The notes beneath the pieces are model-generated. The model did no database searches and had not been told where the DNA came from. It saw nothing but the letters and a program-made list of their open reading frames with translations. The translations under genes and the position numbers were made by a program. Below are positions 52,857 through 60,466 of a stretch of DNA of 64,000 nucleotides, piece after piece; within the stretch, counting starts at the first letter, position 1; each line of letters opens with the position of its first letter. The stretch covers positions 55,301 through 119,300 of the forward strand of contig JAFUQU010000033.1 of the NCBI GenBank assembly GCA_017472255.1, given 5' to 3'. This stretch comes from Clostridia bacterium. Its GTDB lineage: Bacteria > Bacillota > Clostridia > Oscillospirales > CAG-272.

Positions 52857-53264
52857 TCAGAGGTTGGGATTTTCCCGCTCGGTGTTATCCAGACCCAGGC
52901 GGGGAAAGAGGTTCTGCGAATCGGCTGCGGCCAGCGGCAGCATTTCCACCGGCTGAATGGACGTGACCCCGGAGAAGATCGGTACGCCGGTGTTTGTAAC
53001 GGTGTAGTAGCCCTCCTTGTCAACCTGAATGGTATAGGTGGCGAAGGGTTTAGCATTGCCGGGGGCTTCGGAGAGGGCGCGGTCAGGTGCGGGGAGCGCC
53101 ATGCGGTCGGTTTTGCCGCTGCGGTCGGTTTCGGTGACGGTATAGACCGAGCCGCCCTCCTCACTGTCGCGGTAGACAGTCACCGCCGCTCCCGGAAGCG
53201 GGATAGCTCCCCTTGCCGTAGACACGTTGACGATGAGCCAGCCGGTATTTTGCGTGGATTCCAT
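52857..53264 (-). CDS. Small beta-sandwich (carboxypeptidase-regulatory-like) protein
   Basis: This 135-aa protein starts at the ATG at 53262-53264 behind AAAGGAGGTATTCCC. A longer frame ignores this site. It looks like one CarboxypepD_reg/transthyretin-type domain: GWLIVNVSTARGAIPLPGAA, VTVYRD, TETDRSGKT and YTIQVDKEGYYTVTNTG. C-terminal residues (about 110-135) are a tail. It is the first gene of the cluster with the SpoIID-like and PG-binding genes, 9 bases before the next. A structural role on the spore surface is inferred. Confidence 0.7.
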   Translation of the reverse strand: MESTQNTGWLIVNVSTARGAIPLPGAAVTVYRDSEEGGSVYTVTETDRSGKTDRMALPAPDRALSEAPGNAKPFATYTIQVDKEGYYTVTNTGVPIFSGVTSIQPVEMLPLAAADSQNLFPRLGLDNTERENPNL

Positions 53265-53351
53265 GGGAATACCTCCTTTTTGTTCTCTCATACATAGTTT
53301 ATAGCAAAAACGGGAATTTGACACTCTGATAAGAAATTTCTTCTAAAATCG

Positions 53352-53380
53352 TTGACAAAATAAAACAACTGTGGTACAAT
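53352..53380 (+). promoter_or_regulatory. Promoter of a small membrane protein gene
   Basis: TTGACA (53352-53357), a 17-bp spacer and TACAAT (53375-53380). Confidence 0.75.
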
Positions 53381-53416
53381 AAATTAAAGTTGAAGAAATG
53401 TTAATGGTGAAGATGT

Positions 53417-53659
53417 ATGAGTTGGATGAGTAGATTAAAACATATAGTGATAAGCATTCTTTTATTTCTGCTATCGTATTTTGGATTTTGGTATAGCAAT
53501 GGTTTCCTGATATACAATGAGCATGAATCCTACCTGTCACCAGCCGTAATGATCGCCTGCACCTATCTGATCATACAGGAAATCCGCGCCCTGCGTCCGC
53601 CGCAGGAGCAAAAAAAGCCGGACAAAAAGCCGACCAACAACGATAAATGGATGTCGTAA
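53417..53659 (+). CDS. Small two-helix membrane protein
   Basis: This 80-aa protein has hydrophobic segments at about 9-31 (IVISILLFLLSYFGFWYSNG) and 41-56 and a hydrophilic Lys/Pro/Asn tail (PPQEQKKPDKKPTNNDKW). The family is unknown. The ribosome site is weak (GGTGAAG). A good promoter and a downstream terminator support it as a real gene. Confidence 0.6.
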   Translation: MSWMSRLKHIVISILLFLLSYFGFWYSNGFLIYNEHESYLSPAVMIACTYLIIQEIRALRPPQEQKKPDKKPTNNDKWMS

Positions 53660-53666
53660 CAAGCCC

Positions 53667-53694
53667 GCCCTCCGTGACCGAAGTCACGGAGGGC
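53667..53694. terminator. Bidirectional intrinsic terminator
   Basis: 12-bp perfect arms GCCCTCCGTGAC / GTCACGGAGGGC with a CGAA loop, between the small membrane protein gene and the convergent GNAT gene. Confidence 0.8.
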
Positions 53695-53699
53695 GTCGT

Positions 53700-54458
53700 T
53701 TATTCTATCGGTTTTGCAGTGATCGTGCTCCACGCCGGGCGGAAGCCGGATGCGACGGCACAGCGCGCGCTTTTCACGTTCGACCACGCGGCGCAGTAGA
53801 AGGGAACCTTCCCCCGCTCGATGATCTCACAGGCAAGGCGTGTCACCAGCGCTTTGGCAATGCCGCGGCGGCGATACTCGGGCAGGACATCAATGCCGAT
53901 CTGCCACATTTCCTCCCCATCGGCGCTGCAAGCCGCCATGCCGACGATTTTCTCCCCATCCATTGCCGCCGCGCCCAGTACGTCCAGCTGCTTCCGGTCG
54001 GCGCAGAGGGCGTTCGACCACTCGGGAAGGTACAGTTCCGCGAAATCGGGCGGGGTAAGCAGCTTCACGGGAAACGGGCAGATATTGCGTTCTGCCGCTT
54101 GGGCGAGAGCGTCCACGTCGGGCAGGTAATATTCAGCCATATGGCGGATGCGGTGACCGAACTTTGCCAGCTCATCGTTCAGCTCATAGAGCGCCGGCGT
54201 TTCGAAGCAGTGATAGAAGTCCGGGCGGTCGATGAAGCTGCGGACGAAGGGGGCGATCCGTTCGTCGCAGGAAGCGACGATATTGGAGCCGTAGGTGGTC
54301 AGATCGAGGAAGAAGGGCAGCTTCAAATAGCGCCGGGCGTTTGGATGGGGCTTGGACGTCACCACAACCGGTTCGGCGCGCAGAAAATCGCCCGGTTCGC
54401 AGGCGGAATCAATGGCTGCTTGGGTCAGAGCTATGTCAAGAATTTGCTGATTTGTCAT
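53700..54458 (-). CDS. GNAT-family acetyltransferase
   Basis: This 252-aa protein has an extra N-terminal region (about 1-130) and a C-terminal GNAT fold. The acetyl-CoA motif is IGIDVLPEYRRRGIAKALVT at about 187-206, followed by YCAAWSNVKSARCAVASGF, the usual motif-B region. The N-terminal part has no obvious match. The substrate is unknown. It is transcribed alone, divergent from the SDR gene. Confidence 0.85.
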   Translation of the reverse strand: MTNQQILDIALTQAAIDSACEPGDFLRAEPVVVTSKPHPNARRYLKLPFFLDLTTYGSNIVASCDERIAPFVRSFIDRPDFYHCFETPALYELNDELAKFGHRIRHMAEYYLPDVDALAQAAERNICPFPVKLLTPPDFAELYLPEWSNALCADRKQLDVLGAAAMDGEKIVGMAACSADGEEMWQIGIDVLPEYRRRGIAKALVTRLACEIIERGKVPFYCAAWSNVKSARCAVASGFRPAWSTITAKPIE

Positions 54459-54508
54459 AAGTTTCTCCTAAAATCGGAATATGTGATAGATTTATCGAAA
54501 TATATTTG

Positions 54509-54538
54509 TTGACGGGCGGGGGACGGGTGTGCTACAAT
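54509..54538 (+). promoter_or_regulatory. Promoter of the SDR gene
   Basis: TTGACG (54509-54514), an 18-bp spacer and TACAAT (54533-54538). Confidence 0.6.
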
Positions 54539-54588
54539 ATTATTATAGCCCATGTTTGAATTTCTGTCAAGCGAAAGGATGGATAAAA

Positions 54589-55335
54589 ATGTTTGACCTT
54601 ACCAATAAACGCGCGCTGGTCACTGGCTCTACGCAGGGCATCGGCTATGCCATTGCCGCCTGTCTGGCATCCCAGGGCGCGGACGTGATCGTCCACGGCT
54701 CCAGCAGCTATGAGAAGTGCGCCAATGCCGCCGCACGCATCAGCGCCGCCGGTGCTGAGGGAAAGCTGGGCATCGCCGTCGCCGACCTGTCCAAGCCCGA
54801 CGGGGCGGAGAAGCTCTATGAGGCGGTAGGCGACGTGGATATTCTCGTGCTGAATGCCAGCATCCAATACCGCAAAAAGTGGAACGAAATCACCCCCGAG
54901 GAGATGGAGATCCAGTTCCAGACCAACTTCAAATCCTCCCTGCGGCTGATTCAGCTCTGTGAGCCGCACATGGAGAAAAACGGCTGGGGACGGATTGTCA
55001 CCGTCGGCAGCGTGCAGCAGTACAAGCCCCATCGGGACATGGCGGTTTACGCTTCCTCCAAGGCGGCGCAGATGAATCTTGTCACCAATCTGGCAAAGCA
55101 GCTGGCCCCGCTGGGAATTACGATCAACAACCTCTCCCCCGGCGTTATCGCCACGCCCCGCAACGAGGCGGCGCTGTCCGATCCCGATTACAACAAACAG
55201 GTTATGGCGGGCATTCCCGCAGGCTTCGCCGGAACGGCGGAGGATTGCGCGGGGGCGGCGCTGCTGCTCTGCTCGGACGAGGGACGCTACATCACCGGCA
55301 TCGACCTGACCGTGGACGGCGGCATGAAGCTGTAA
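54589..55335 (+). CDS. Short-chain dehydrogenase/reductase
   Basis: This 248-aa SDR starts at the ATG at 54589 behind GAAAGGATGG. The cofactor motif is ALVTGSTQGIGYAIAACLAS at about 9-28 (TGxxxGIG), NAS at about 86-88, and the catalytic Ser, Tyr and Lys in VGSVQQY and AVYASSKAA. The C-terminal ITGIDLTVDGG is typical. It is classical, NAD(P)-dependent, and closest to gluconate-5-dehydrogenase-like or oxidoreductases of sugar-acid metabolism. The substrate is uncertain. The heparinase-like gene follows after a terminator. Confidence 0.92.
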   Translation: MFDLTNKRALVTGSTQGIGYAIAACLASQGADVIVHGSSSYEKCANAAARISAAGAEGKLGIAVADLSKPDGAEKLYEAVGDVDILVLNASIQYRKKWNEITPEEMEIQFQTNFKSSLRLIQLCEPHMEKNGWGRIVTVGSVQQYKPHRDMAVYASSKAAQMNLVTNLAKQLAPLGITINNLSPGVIATPRNEAALSDPDYNKQVMAGIPAGFAGTAEDCAGAALLLCSDEGRYITGIDLTVDGGMKL

Positions 55336-55337
55336 AT

Positions 55338-55372
55338 AAGAGTAGACCGCAATTTTTTTGCGGTCTACTCTT
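55338..55372 (+). terminator. Terminator of the SDR gene
   Basis: 15-bp perfect arms AAGAGTAGACCGCAA / TTGCGGTCTACTCTT with a T5 loop, 3 bases after the stop. Confidence 0.85.
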
Positions 55373-55432
55373 GCATTTGTGTATAAAATATGATATAGTA
55401 TAACCAGCCAAATTATTTCGGGAGGTTTTATC

Positions 55433-57262
55433 ATGAAGCTATTGACCAAATACTACGATACCTTTGCCGGGCGCGTACTGCCGTGGGACAGCGTCCGCCT
55501 GTTCGCGGACATTCCCGCCGCTTTCACACCTGTGGAAGGGTTTAACGCCGACGCCGTCTGCGCCGAGCATCGGGAAGCCATCATCCGTCAGGCCGAGGAA
55601 ATGCTGGACACCCCCTATCCCGTTACCCTCGCCAGCGATTTCATCCGCTTTTACCGCGCGGGCAACCGGGAAATCTTCGAGGCGCAGTATTTCACACGCC
55701 GGGATATGGCTGTCCGCTTCGCTCTTGCCGAGGCGCTGGAGGGGAAGGGGCGCTTCACCGACCGCATCATGGACGGCGTCTGGCTGATCTGCGATGAAGC
55801 CGACTGGGTGATTCCCGCCCACATTCCGCACGAGTATGCCCTCCAGCCCTGGTATAAGGAGGAGCATCCCTATATCGATCTGTTCGCCGCCGAGACCGGC
55901 TCCACGCTGGCGTGGATTTATGCGCTGGTCAGGGATGCGCTGAACGCCGTCACGCCCCAGATCTGCGACCGCCTGCTCTACTGTCTGAGGGAGCGGATTA
56001 TCAAACCCTTCCTGGCGCACGATATGTATTGGATGGGTCTGGACGGCAGGCGGGTGAACAACTGGAACCCGTGGATTCTCTCCAACGTGCTGTCCGTCTG
56101 CGCGCTGACCGAGACCGACACCGCCGTTCGCGAGCAGGTGGTGAACCGGGTATGCAGGAGCCTTGACAGCTTCATCGACGGCTATTATACGGACGGCGGC
56201 TGCGACGAAGGTCCCAGCTACTGGACGGCGGCGGGCGCGTCCATGTTCGACTGTCTGGAGCTGCTCTGGGATATGACCGGCGGCTATGTGGACGTCTTCG
56301 GCGAAGAACTCGTCCGCCGCATGGGCGAGTATGAGGTGGACTTCCACATCGACGGCGATTACTTCATCAATTTCGCCGACTGTCCGGCTCATATGATGCC
56401 CTCCGCCCGGCTGATCGGACGCTACGGACGGCGCACCGGTTCCCGGCGGATGATTGACTTCGGTGCGTATTTTACAGCCGCCATGAAGCAGTCCGATTGC
56501 GCTCTGCACTGGAAACTGTACCGCTCCATCAAGAGTATCTGCGAGATACAGCCTGACTGTAAGAACTATCAGCCCGCCGCCCAGAGCTGGTATAACGGCA
56601 TTCAGGTTATGAGCGAACGTGCGGACGGACTGTTCCTTGCCTGCAAGGGCGGTCACAACGCCGAGAGCCATAACCATAACGATGTGGGTAGTTTCATCAT
56701 TTACGCCGACGGCGAGCCGCTGATTCTCGACGCGGGCGTGGGGCAGTACACGAAGAAAACCTTCAGCTCGGAGCGCTACACCATCTGGTCGATGTGCTCG
56801 GACTATCACAACCTGCCCACGGTCAACGGTTGCACCCAACAGCCCGGCGGTAATTACAGGGCGAAGGACGTGGTGTATGATCAGGACGGACATTCGCTGA
56901 CGCTGGACATCGCGCCCGCTCATCCCGCCGAAGCCGGGCTGGTTTCGCTGAAACGGACGGCAAAGATGGCGGACGGCGTGATTTCAGTCAGCGACGATGT
57001 GAAGCTGAGCGCTCCGGGCAGTGTGGTCTTCACGCTGATGTGCGGCAGAAAGCCGATCATTGGCGACGGCGTGATTACCTTCGACGGCGGCTTTACGCTT
57101 CGCTATCCGTCCGCATTGACGGCGGTACTGGACGATTTCGATATGGAGATGGAGAACGGTTCCATCCGTCAGCGCTGGTATGGGCTGACCATTTACCGCC
57201 TGCTGCTGAAATCCGGCGAATTCACCGAAGGCAGCTTCACCGTAAAGCTCAGCCGCGGCTGA
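55433..57262 (+). CDS. Heparinase II/III-family polysaccharide lyase-like protein
   Basis: This 609-aa protein has an N-terminal (alpha/alpha) toroid (about 1-350; WNPWILSNVLSVCALTETD, GGCDEGPSYWTAAG) and a C-terminal beta-sandwich (about 380-609) with HNAESHNHNDVGSFIIYADG, the heparinase II/III motif that carries catalytic His. There is no signal peptide, so it should act on uronic-acid oligosaccharides taken up by the cell. The start is ATG behind GGGAGG. Its 3' end overlaps spoIIR by 14 bases in a palindrome. The SDR upstream could reduce a product. Confidence 0.82.
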   Translation: MKLLTKYYDTFAGRVLPWDSVRLFADIPAAFTPVEGFNADAVCAEHREAIIRQAEEMLDTPYPVTLASDFIRFYRAGNREIFEAQYFTRRDMAVRFALAEALEGKGRFTDRIMDGVWLICDEADWVIPAHIPHEYALQPWYKEEHPYIDLFAAETGSTLAWIYALVRDALNAVTPQICDRLLYCLRERIIKPFLAHDMYWMGLDGRRVNNWNPWILSNVLSVCALTETDTAVREQVVNRVCRSLDSFIDGYYTDGGCDEGPSYWTAAGASMFDCLELLWDMTGGYVDVFGEELVRRMGEYEVDFHIDGDYFINFADCPAHMMPSARLIGRYGRRTGSRRMIDFGAYFTAAMKQSDCALHWKLYRSIKSICEIQPDCKNYQPAAQSWYNGIQVMSERADGLFLACKGGHNAESHNHNDVGSFIIYADGEPLILDAGVGQYTKKTFSSERYTIWSMCSDYHNLPTVNGCTQQPGGNYRAKDVVYDQDGHSLTLDIAPAHPAEAGLVSLKRTAKMADGVISVSDDVKLSAPGSVVFTLMCGRKPIIGDGVITFDGGFTLRYPSALTAVLDDFDMEMENGSIRQRWYGLTIYRLLLKSGEFTEGSFTVKLSRG

Positions 57263-57263
57263 G
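57248..57263. repeat. 16-bp palindrome shared by two convergent stop regions
   Basis: CTCAGCCGCGGCTGAG is self-complementary. On each strand it encodes Leu-Ser-Arg-Gly-stop, so both the heparinase-like protein and SpoIIR end in LSRG. Confidence 0.85.
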
Positions 57264-57911
57264 CAGCTCATCCAGCCATTCCAGCAGCCGGAAGCGTATG
57301 ATCACACGCGGTTCGCTGCCGGTGATCAGCTCGATCTGCGAGGGAGTCAGCCCCGCTTCGATCAGCGCGCCCATCTCGTCGGTTTCGTCGATGACGGCGG
57401 GACGGTCGAAGGTGGTTTCGGACGCCATATTTACACAGAGCTGTGGAAAGAGTACGCACCACCAATTGGCGCCCTCCGCTTCGCCGATCAGCACCCGCAG
57501 CGACGTGTAGGTTCCGGATGGAAGGGTCACGTTTTCGTAGGTGCGGGTGGGGTAGTGCTCCTTGGTCAGCGTGACGCGGACGTCGTAGTCCGAGCCTTCC
57601 CGCGCCAGAACTTCCCGGGCGGCGGCTTCGATGGCGGGAATGCCTGTATCGACGGCGGCGCAGACTTCATCGAAATCGTGGATCCCCTCCACCAGCCCGG
57701 CGACGGTGGCAAGAATGCCGTCCCGCACCGCTAATTTCAGCGCCTGATCCTCCGCCGAATCGGAGTTCGCCAGCACGTGAAGCCGGAGAATGCTGTCGTA
57801 GATGGCGGCGTCCTCCGCCGTTGGAAGCAGCGCGCGCAGCGGCAGGACGAAAAGGGTAAGTATGGAAAGTGTGACGAGAAAAACGGTGAGCCGGTCGGTT
57901 TTGGTTCGCAT
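57249..57911 (-). CDS. spoIIR: Stage II sporulation protein R
   Basis: This 220-aa protein is made in the forespore and signals SpoIIGA to activate pro-SigmaE in the mother cell. The start is the ATG at 57909-57911 behind GGGGG. The N-terminal segment (about 8-26; VFLVTLSILTLFVLPLRALL) is a signal or membrane anchor. The SpoIIR core shows ILRLHVLANSDSAEDQALKL and TYTSLRVLIGEAEGANWWCV, then LFPQLCV, matching the family. Its ribosome site falls in a stem (57921-57967). Confidence 0.92.
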   Translation of the reverse strand: MRTKTDRLTVFLVTLSILTLFVLPLRALLPTAEDAAIYDSILRLHVLANSDSAEDQALKLAVRDGILATVAGLVEGIHDFDEVCAAVDTGIPAIEAAAREVLAREGSDYDVRVTLTKEHYPTRTYENVTLPSGTYTSLRVLIGEAEGANWWCVLFPQLCVNMASETTFDRPAVIDETDEMGALIEAGLTPSQIELITGSEPRVIIRFRLLEWLDELLSRG

Positions 57912-57920
57912 ATGAAAATT

Positions 57921-57967
57921 CCCCCGCGATTGGATTTGGTACAAACAGTATCGACCAATTGCGGGGG
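57921..57967 (-). promoter_or_regulatory. Stem that contains the spoIIR ribosome-binding site
   Basis: On the minus strand CCCCCGCAATTGG pairs with CCAATCGCGGGGG (12 of 13 plus one wobble). The 3' arm supplies the GGGGG ribosome site of spoIIR. It could end the CDF transcript, or hold the site closed until unfolded. Confidence 0.6.
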
Positions 57968-57972
57968 ATTAT

Positions 57973-59178
57973 TCATTGTTCTTCTTTTCCACTGGTTGTG
58001 GAAACATAGCTTCGGTCGCAGGTGATGACCGCGTTGTAGCTGTCCGACAGCTTTTTGATGCGTTCGTCCAGCATGGTGCAGAGGGCTTTGTCCGTGATGC
58101 CCAGTTCAAAGGGAACGATCACGTCAAAGAGGAGGTTGGTATGGGTCGTGCCCCTGACCACCCGGAAATCGTGCATAGTAAGCTCGCAGCCCAGTTCGCC
58201 GGATACGCGCAGGAGAATTTCGCTGACCTGACAGCGCAGCCTGTTGACTTCCTCGTCGGCGGTGACGATGGGGTCAAGGTGGATGACGAGATGAATGCCG
58301 GTTTCCCGCAGGAAATCAAACTCGATGTTGTCGATGATGTCATGGCTGACCAGAATGTCTTGTTCGGCGGGCACTTCGGCGTGTACCGACGCGAAGCAGC
58401 GGTCGGGACCGTAGTTGTGAACCACCAGATCGTGGTAGCCCAGAATGCCCTTGTAGGATCGAATGCGGTCGCCAATGGATTGAATCAGCTCGGGGGAGGG
58501 CGCCAATCCCAGAAGCGGCTGGGAGGTTTCCATGATCAGGCTGATGCCCGACCAAACGATGAAGCAGGCTACGGCGCAGCCCAGCCAGCCGTCCAGATTC
58601 ACGCCGGTGAAGCGGGAAATCAGCGCGCCTACCAGAACGGCGGCGGTGGAAATCACATCGTTGCGGCTGTCGGAGGCTGTGGCAATCAGCGTGGTGGAAT
58701 CGATGTGCCGCCCGACGGTGACATAGAAGCGGCTCTGCCAGAGCTTCACGGCGATGGAGACGGCGAGAATGACAAAAGCGGCGGTGGTGTAGCTGGTCTC
58801 GGAGGGCGTGAAGATGGTCTGTACTGAATTGAGGAAGAACTGCACGCCGAGAATGGTAATGACCATGGACACGATCAGCCCGGTGATGTACTCAATGCGC
58901 TGGTGTCCGTAAGGATGCTTTTTATCGGCGGGCTTGCCGGCCAGACGGAAGCCGATGAGGGTGATAATCGACGAGCCTGCGTCGGCGATGTTGTTCATCG
59001 CGTCGGCGGTGATGGCGATGCTGTGCGTCAGAACGCCGATGAGGATTTTCAGCACCGACAGAAAGACGTTGGACACAATGCCCACCAATCCCGCCGCCGA
59101 TGCGCAGCGCTCCCGCACACGGGGATCGGAGGTGTTTTTATAATCGCGGACGAAAATGGATAACAGCCGCAGATTCAT
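57973..59178 (-). CDS. Cation diffusion facilitator (CDF) transporter
   Basis: This 401-aa membrane protein has six expected helices (about 25-215). The TADAMNNIADAGSSIITLIG motif in helix 2 and a matching TASDSRNDVISTAAV in helix 5 form the metal site. A cytoplasmic C-terminal domain (about 225-300) shows GYHDLVVHNYGPDRCFASVH and VHAEVP, and an extra tail of about 90 residues follows. CDF proteins export divalent ions such as Zn, Mn or Fe. The ion is undetermined. It lies 3 bases after the YnbB-like gene. Confidence 0.92.
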   Translation of the reverse strand: MNLRLLSIFVRDYKNTSDPRVRERCASAAGLVGIVSNVFLSVLKILIGVLTHSIAITADAMNNIADAGSSIITLIGFRLAGKPADKKHPYGHQRIEYITGLIVSMVITILGVQFFLNSVQTIFTPSETSYTTAAFVILAVSIAVKLWQSRFYVTVGRHIDSTTLIATASDSRNDVISTAAVLVGALISRFTGVNLDGWLGCAVACFIVWSGISLIMETSQPLLGLAPSPELIQSIGDRIRSYKGILGYHDLVVHNYGPDRCFASVHAEVPAEQDILVSHDIIDNIEFDFLRETGIHLVIHLDPIVTADEEVNRLRCQVSEILLRVSGELGCELTMHDFRVVRGTTHTNLLFDVIVPFELGITDKALCTMLDERIKKLSDSYNAVITCDRSYVSTTSGKEEQ

Positions 59179-59181
59179 GAA

Positions 59182-60432
59182 TCAGTTCAACTCCAGTATT
59201 TTCTTCGCGGCGGACAGAATGCCCAGCTTGCCGCTTTCATAGGTAAGACCGCCCTGCATATAGGCAGTGTAAGGCGCGCGCAGCGGTCCGTCGGCGGAAA
59301 GCTCGATGGACGCGCCCTGGGTGAAGGTTCCGGCGGCCATGATTACCTCGTCGGTGTAACCGGGCATGGCCCAGGGTTCGGGGGAGACGTAGGCGTCGAT
59401 GGGCGAGCCTGCCTGAATGCCCTGACAGAAGGCGATGAGCTTCTCCGGACTGCCGCAGCGAACAGTTTGGATGATGTCGGCGCGCCGCTCGTTCCAGCGG
59501 GGGAAGACGTCGCAGCCCAGCTCCTCGAAGATGTACGCGGCGAAGTGGGCGGTCTTCATAGCCTGCGCCACCACATGGGGTGCGAAGAAGAAGCCCTTGA
59601 TCAGGCTTTTGTTCTGACCCAGCGTGGAGCCGCACTCCAGACCGACGCCTACGGTGGTCAGCCGGTAGCTTGCCAATTCCACAGCGCGGGCGCTTCCGGC
59701 GATGTAGCCGCCGGACTCTGCCATGCCGCCGCCCGGATTTTTGATCAGCGAGCCCATGATCAGGTCAGCGCCCACGGCGGTAGGTTCGCGGGTCTCGGTG
59801 AATTCGCCGTAACAGTTGTCCACAACCACATAAGCCTTGGAACGCGCTTTGACGAAGGAAGCCGCCTCGCCGATCTGATCGACGGTGAGCGTGGGGCGGG
59901 TCATGTAGCCCTTGGAGCGCTGGAGAAAGACTACCTTCACCCGGTCGCCGCCCTCTGCAAGGGCGCGTTCGATGGCGGAGAAGTCGATGCCCGATTCAAT
60001 GAGATCGACCTGGCGGTACTCCACGCCGAAGTCGGCAAGGGAACCGTTGCCATTGCCGTCCCCGGCGATGCCGATGACCTGTTCCAGCGTGTCGTAGGGC
60101 TTTCCGGTGACGGAAAGCATGATATCACCCGGACGGAGCAGACCATACAGCGCGATGGCAATGGCCTGCGTACCATTGACGATGCTGTGGCGGACGAAGG
60201 CGGCCTCTGCGCCGAACACATCGGCGTAGATCGCGTCGAGGGTGTCCCGTCCCTTATCGTCATAGCCGTAGCCGCTGGTTCCGGCAAAGCAGCTGTCGTC
60301 CATGCGGTGCTCACGGAAGGAGTTGAGCACGCGCTCGGTATTTTCAAAAGAAATGCGGTCAATATCCGCAAAGATGTCAGCAAGGTCGCGTTCCGCCTTT
60401 GCGGTGAGCGCCTTGAAATCGATGGTTGGCAT
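59182..60432 (-). CDS. PLP-dependent YnbB-like enzyme (methionine gamma-lyase / aluminium-resistance family)
   Basis: This 416-aa fold-type I PLP protein of the Cys/Met metabolism superfamily has FAGTSGYGYDDKGRDTLDAI and VRHSIVNGTQAIAIALYGLL near the N terminus, and VDNCYGEFTE and the Schiff-base Lys in GSLIKNPGGGMAESGGYIAG at about 227-246. The enzyme is often annotated as methionine gamma-lyase-like or YnbB. Its true substrate is not established. It is between murD and the CDF gene on the same strand. Confidence 0.9.
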   Translation of the reverse strand: MPTIDFKALTAKAERDLADIFADIDRISFENTERVLNSFREHRMDDSCFAGTSGYGYDDKGRDTLDAIYADVFGAEAAFVRHSIVNGTQAIAIALYGLLRPGDIMLSVTGKPYDTLEQVIGIAGDGNGNGSLADFGVEYRQVDLIESGIDFSAIERALAEGGDRVKVVFLQRSKGYMTRPTLTVDQIGEAASFVKARSKAYVVVDNCYGEFTETREPTAVGADLIMGSLIKNPGGGMAESGGYIAGSARAVELASYRLTTVGVGLECGSTLGQNKSLIKGFFFAPHVVAQAMKTAHFAAYIFEELGCDVFPRWNERRADIIQTVRCGSPEKLIAFCQGIQAGSPIDAYVSPEPWAMPGYTDEVIMAAGTFTQGASIELSADGPLRAPYTAYMQGGLTYESGKLGILSAAKKILELN

Positions 60433-60466
60433 TTTGTTGTCCTTTCTGTATTTGATGCGGGGAAAC

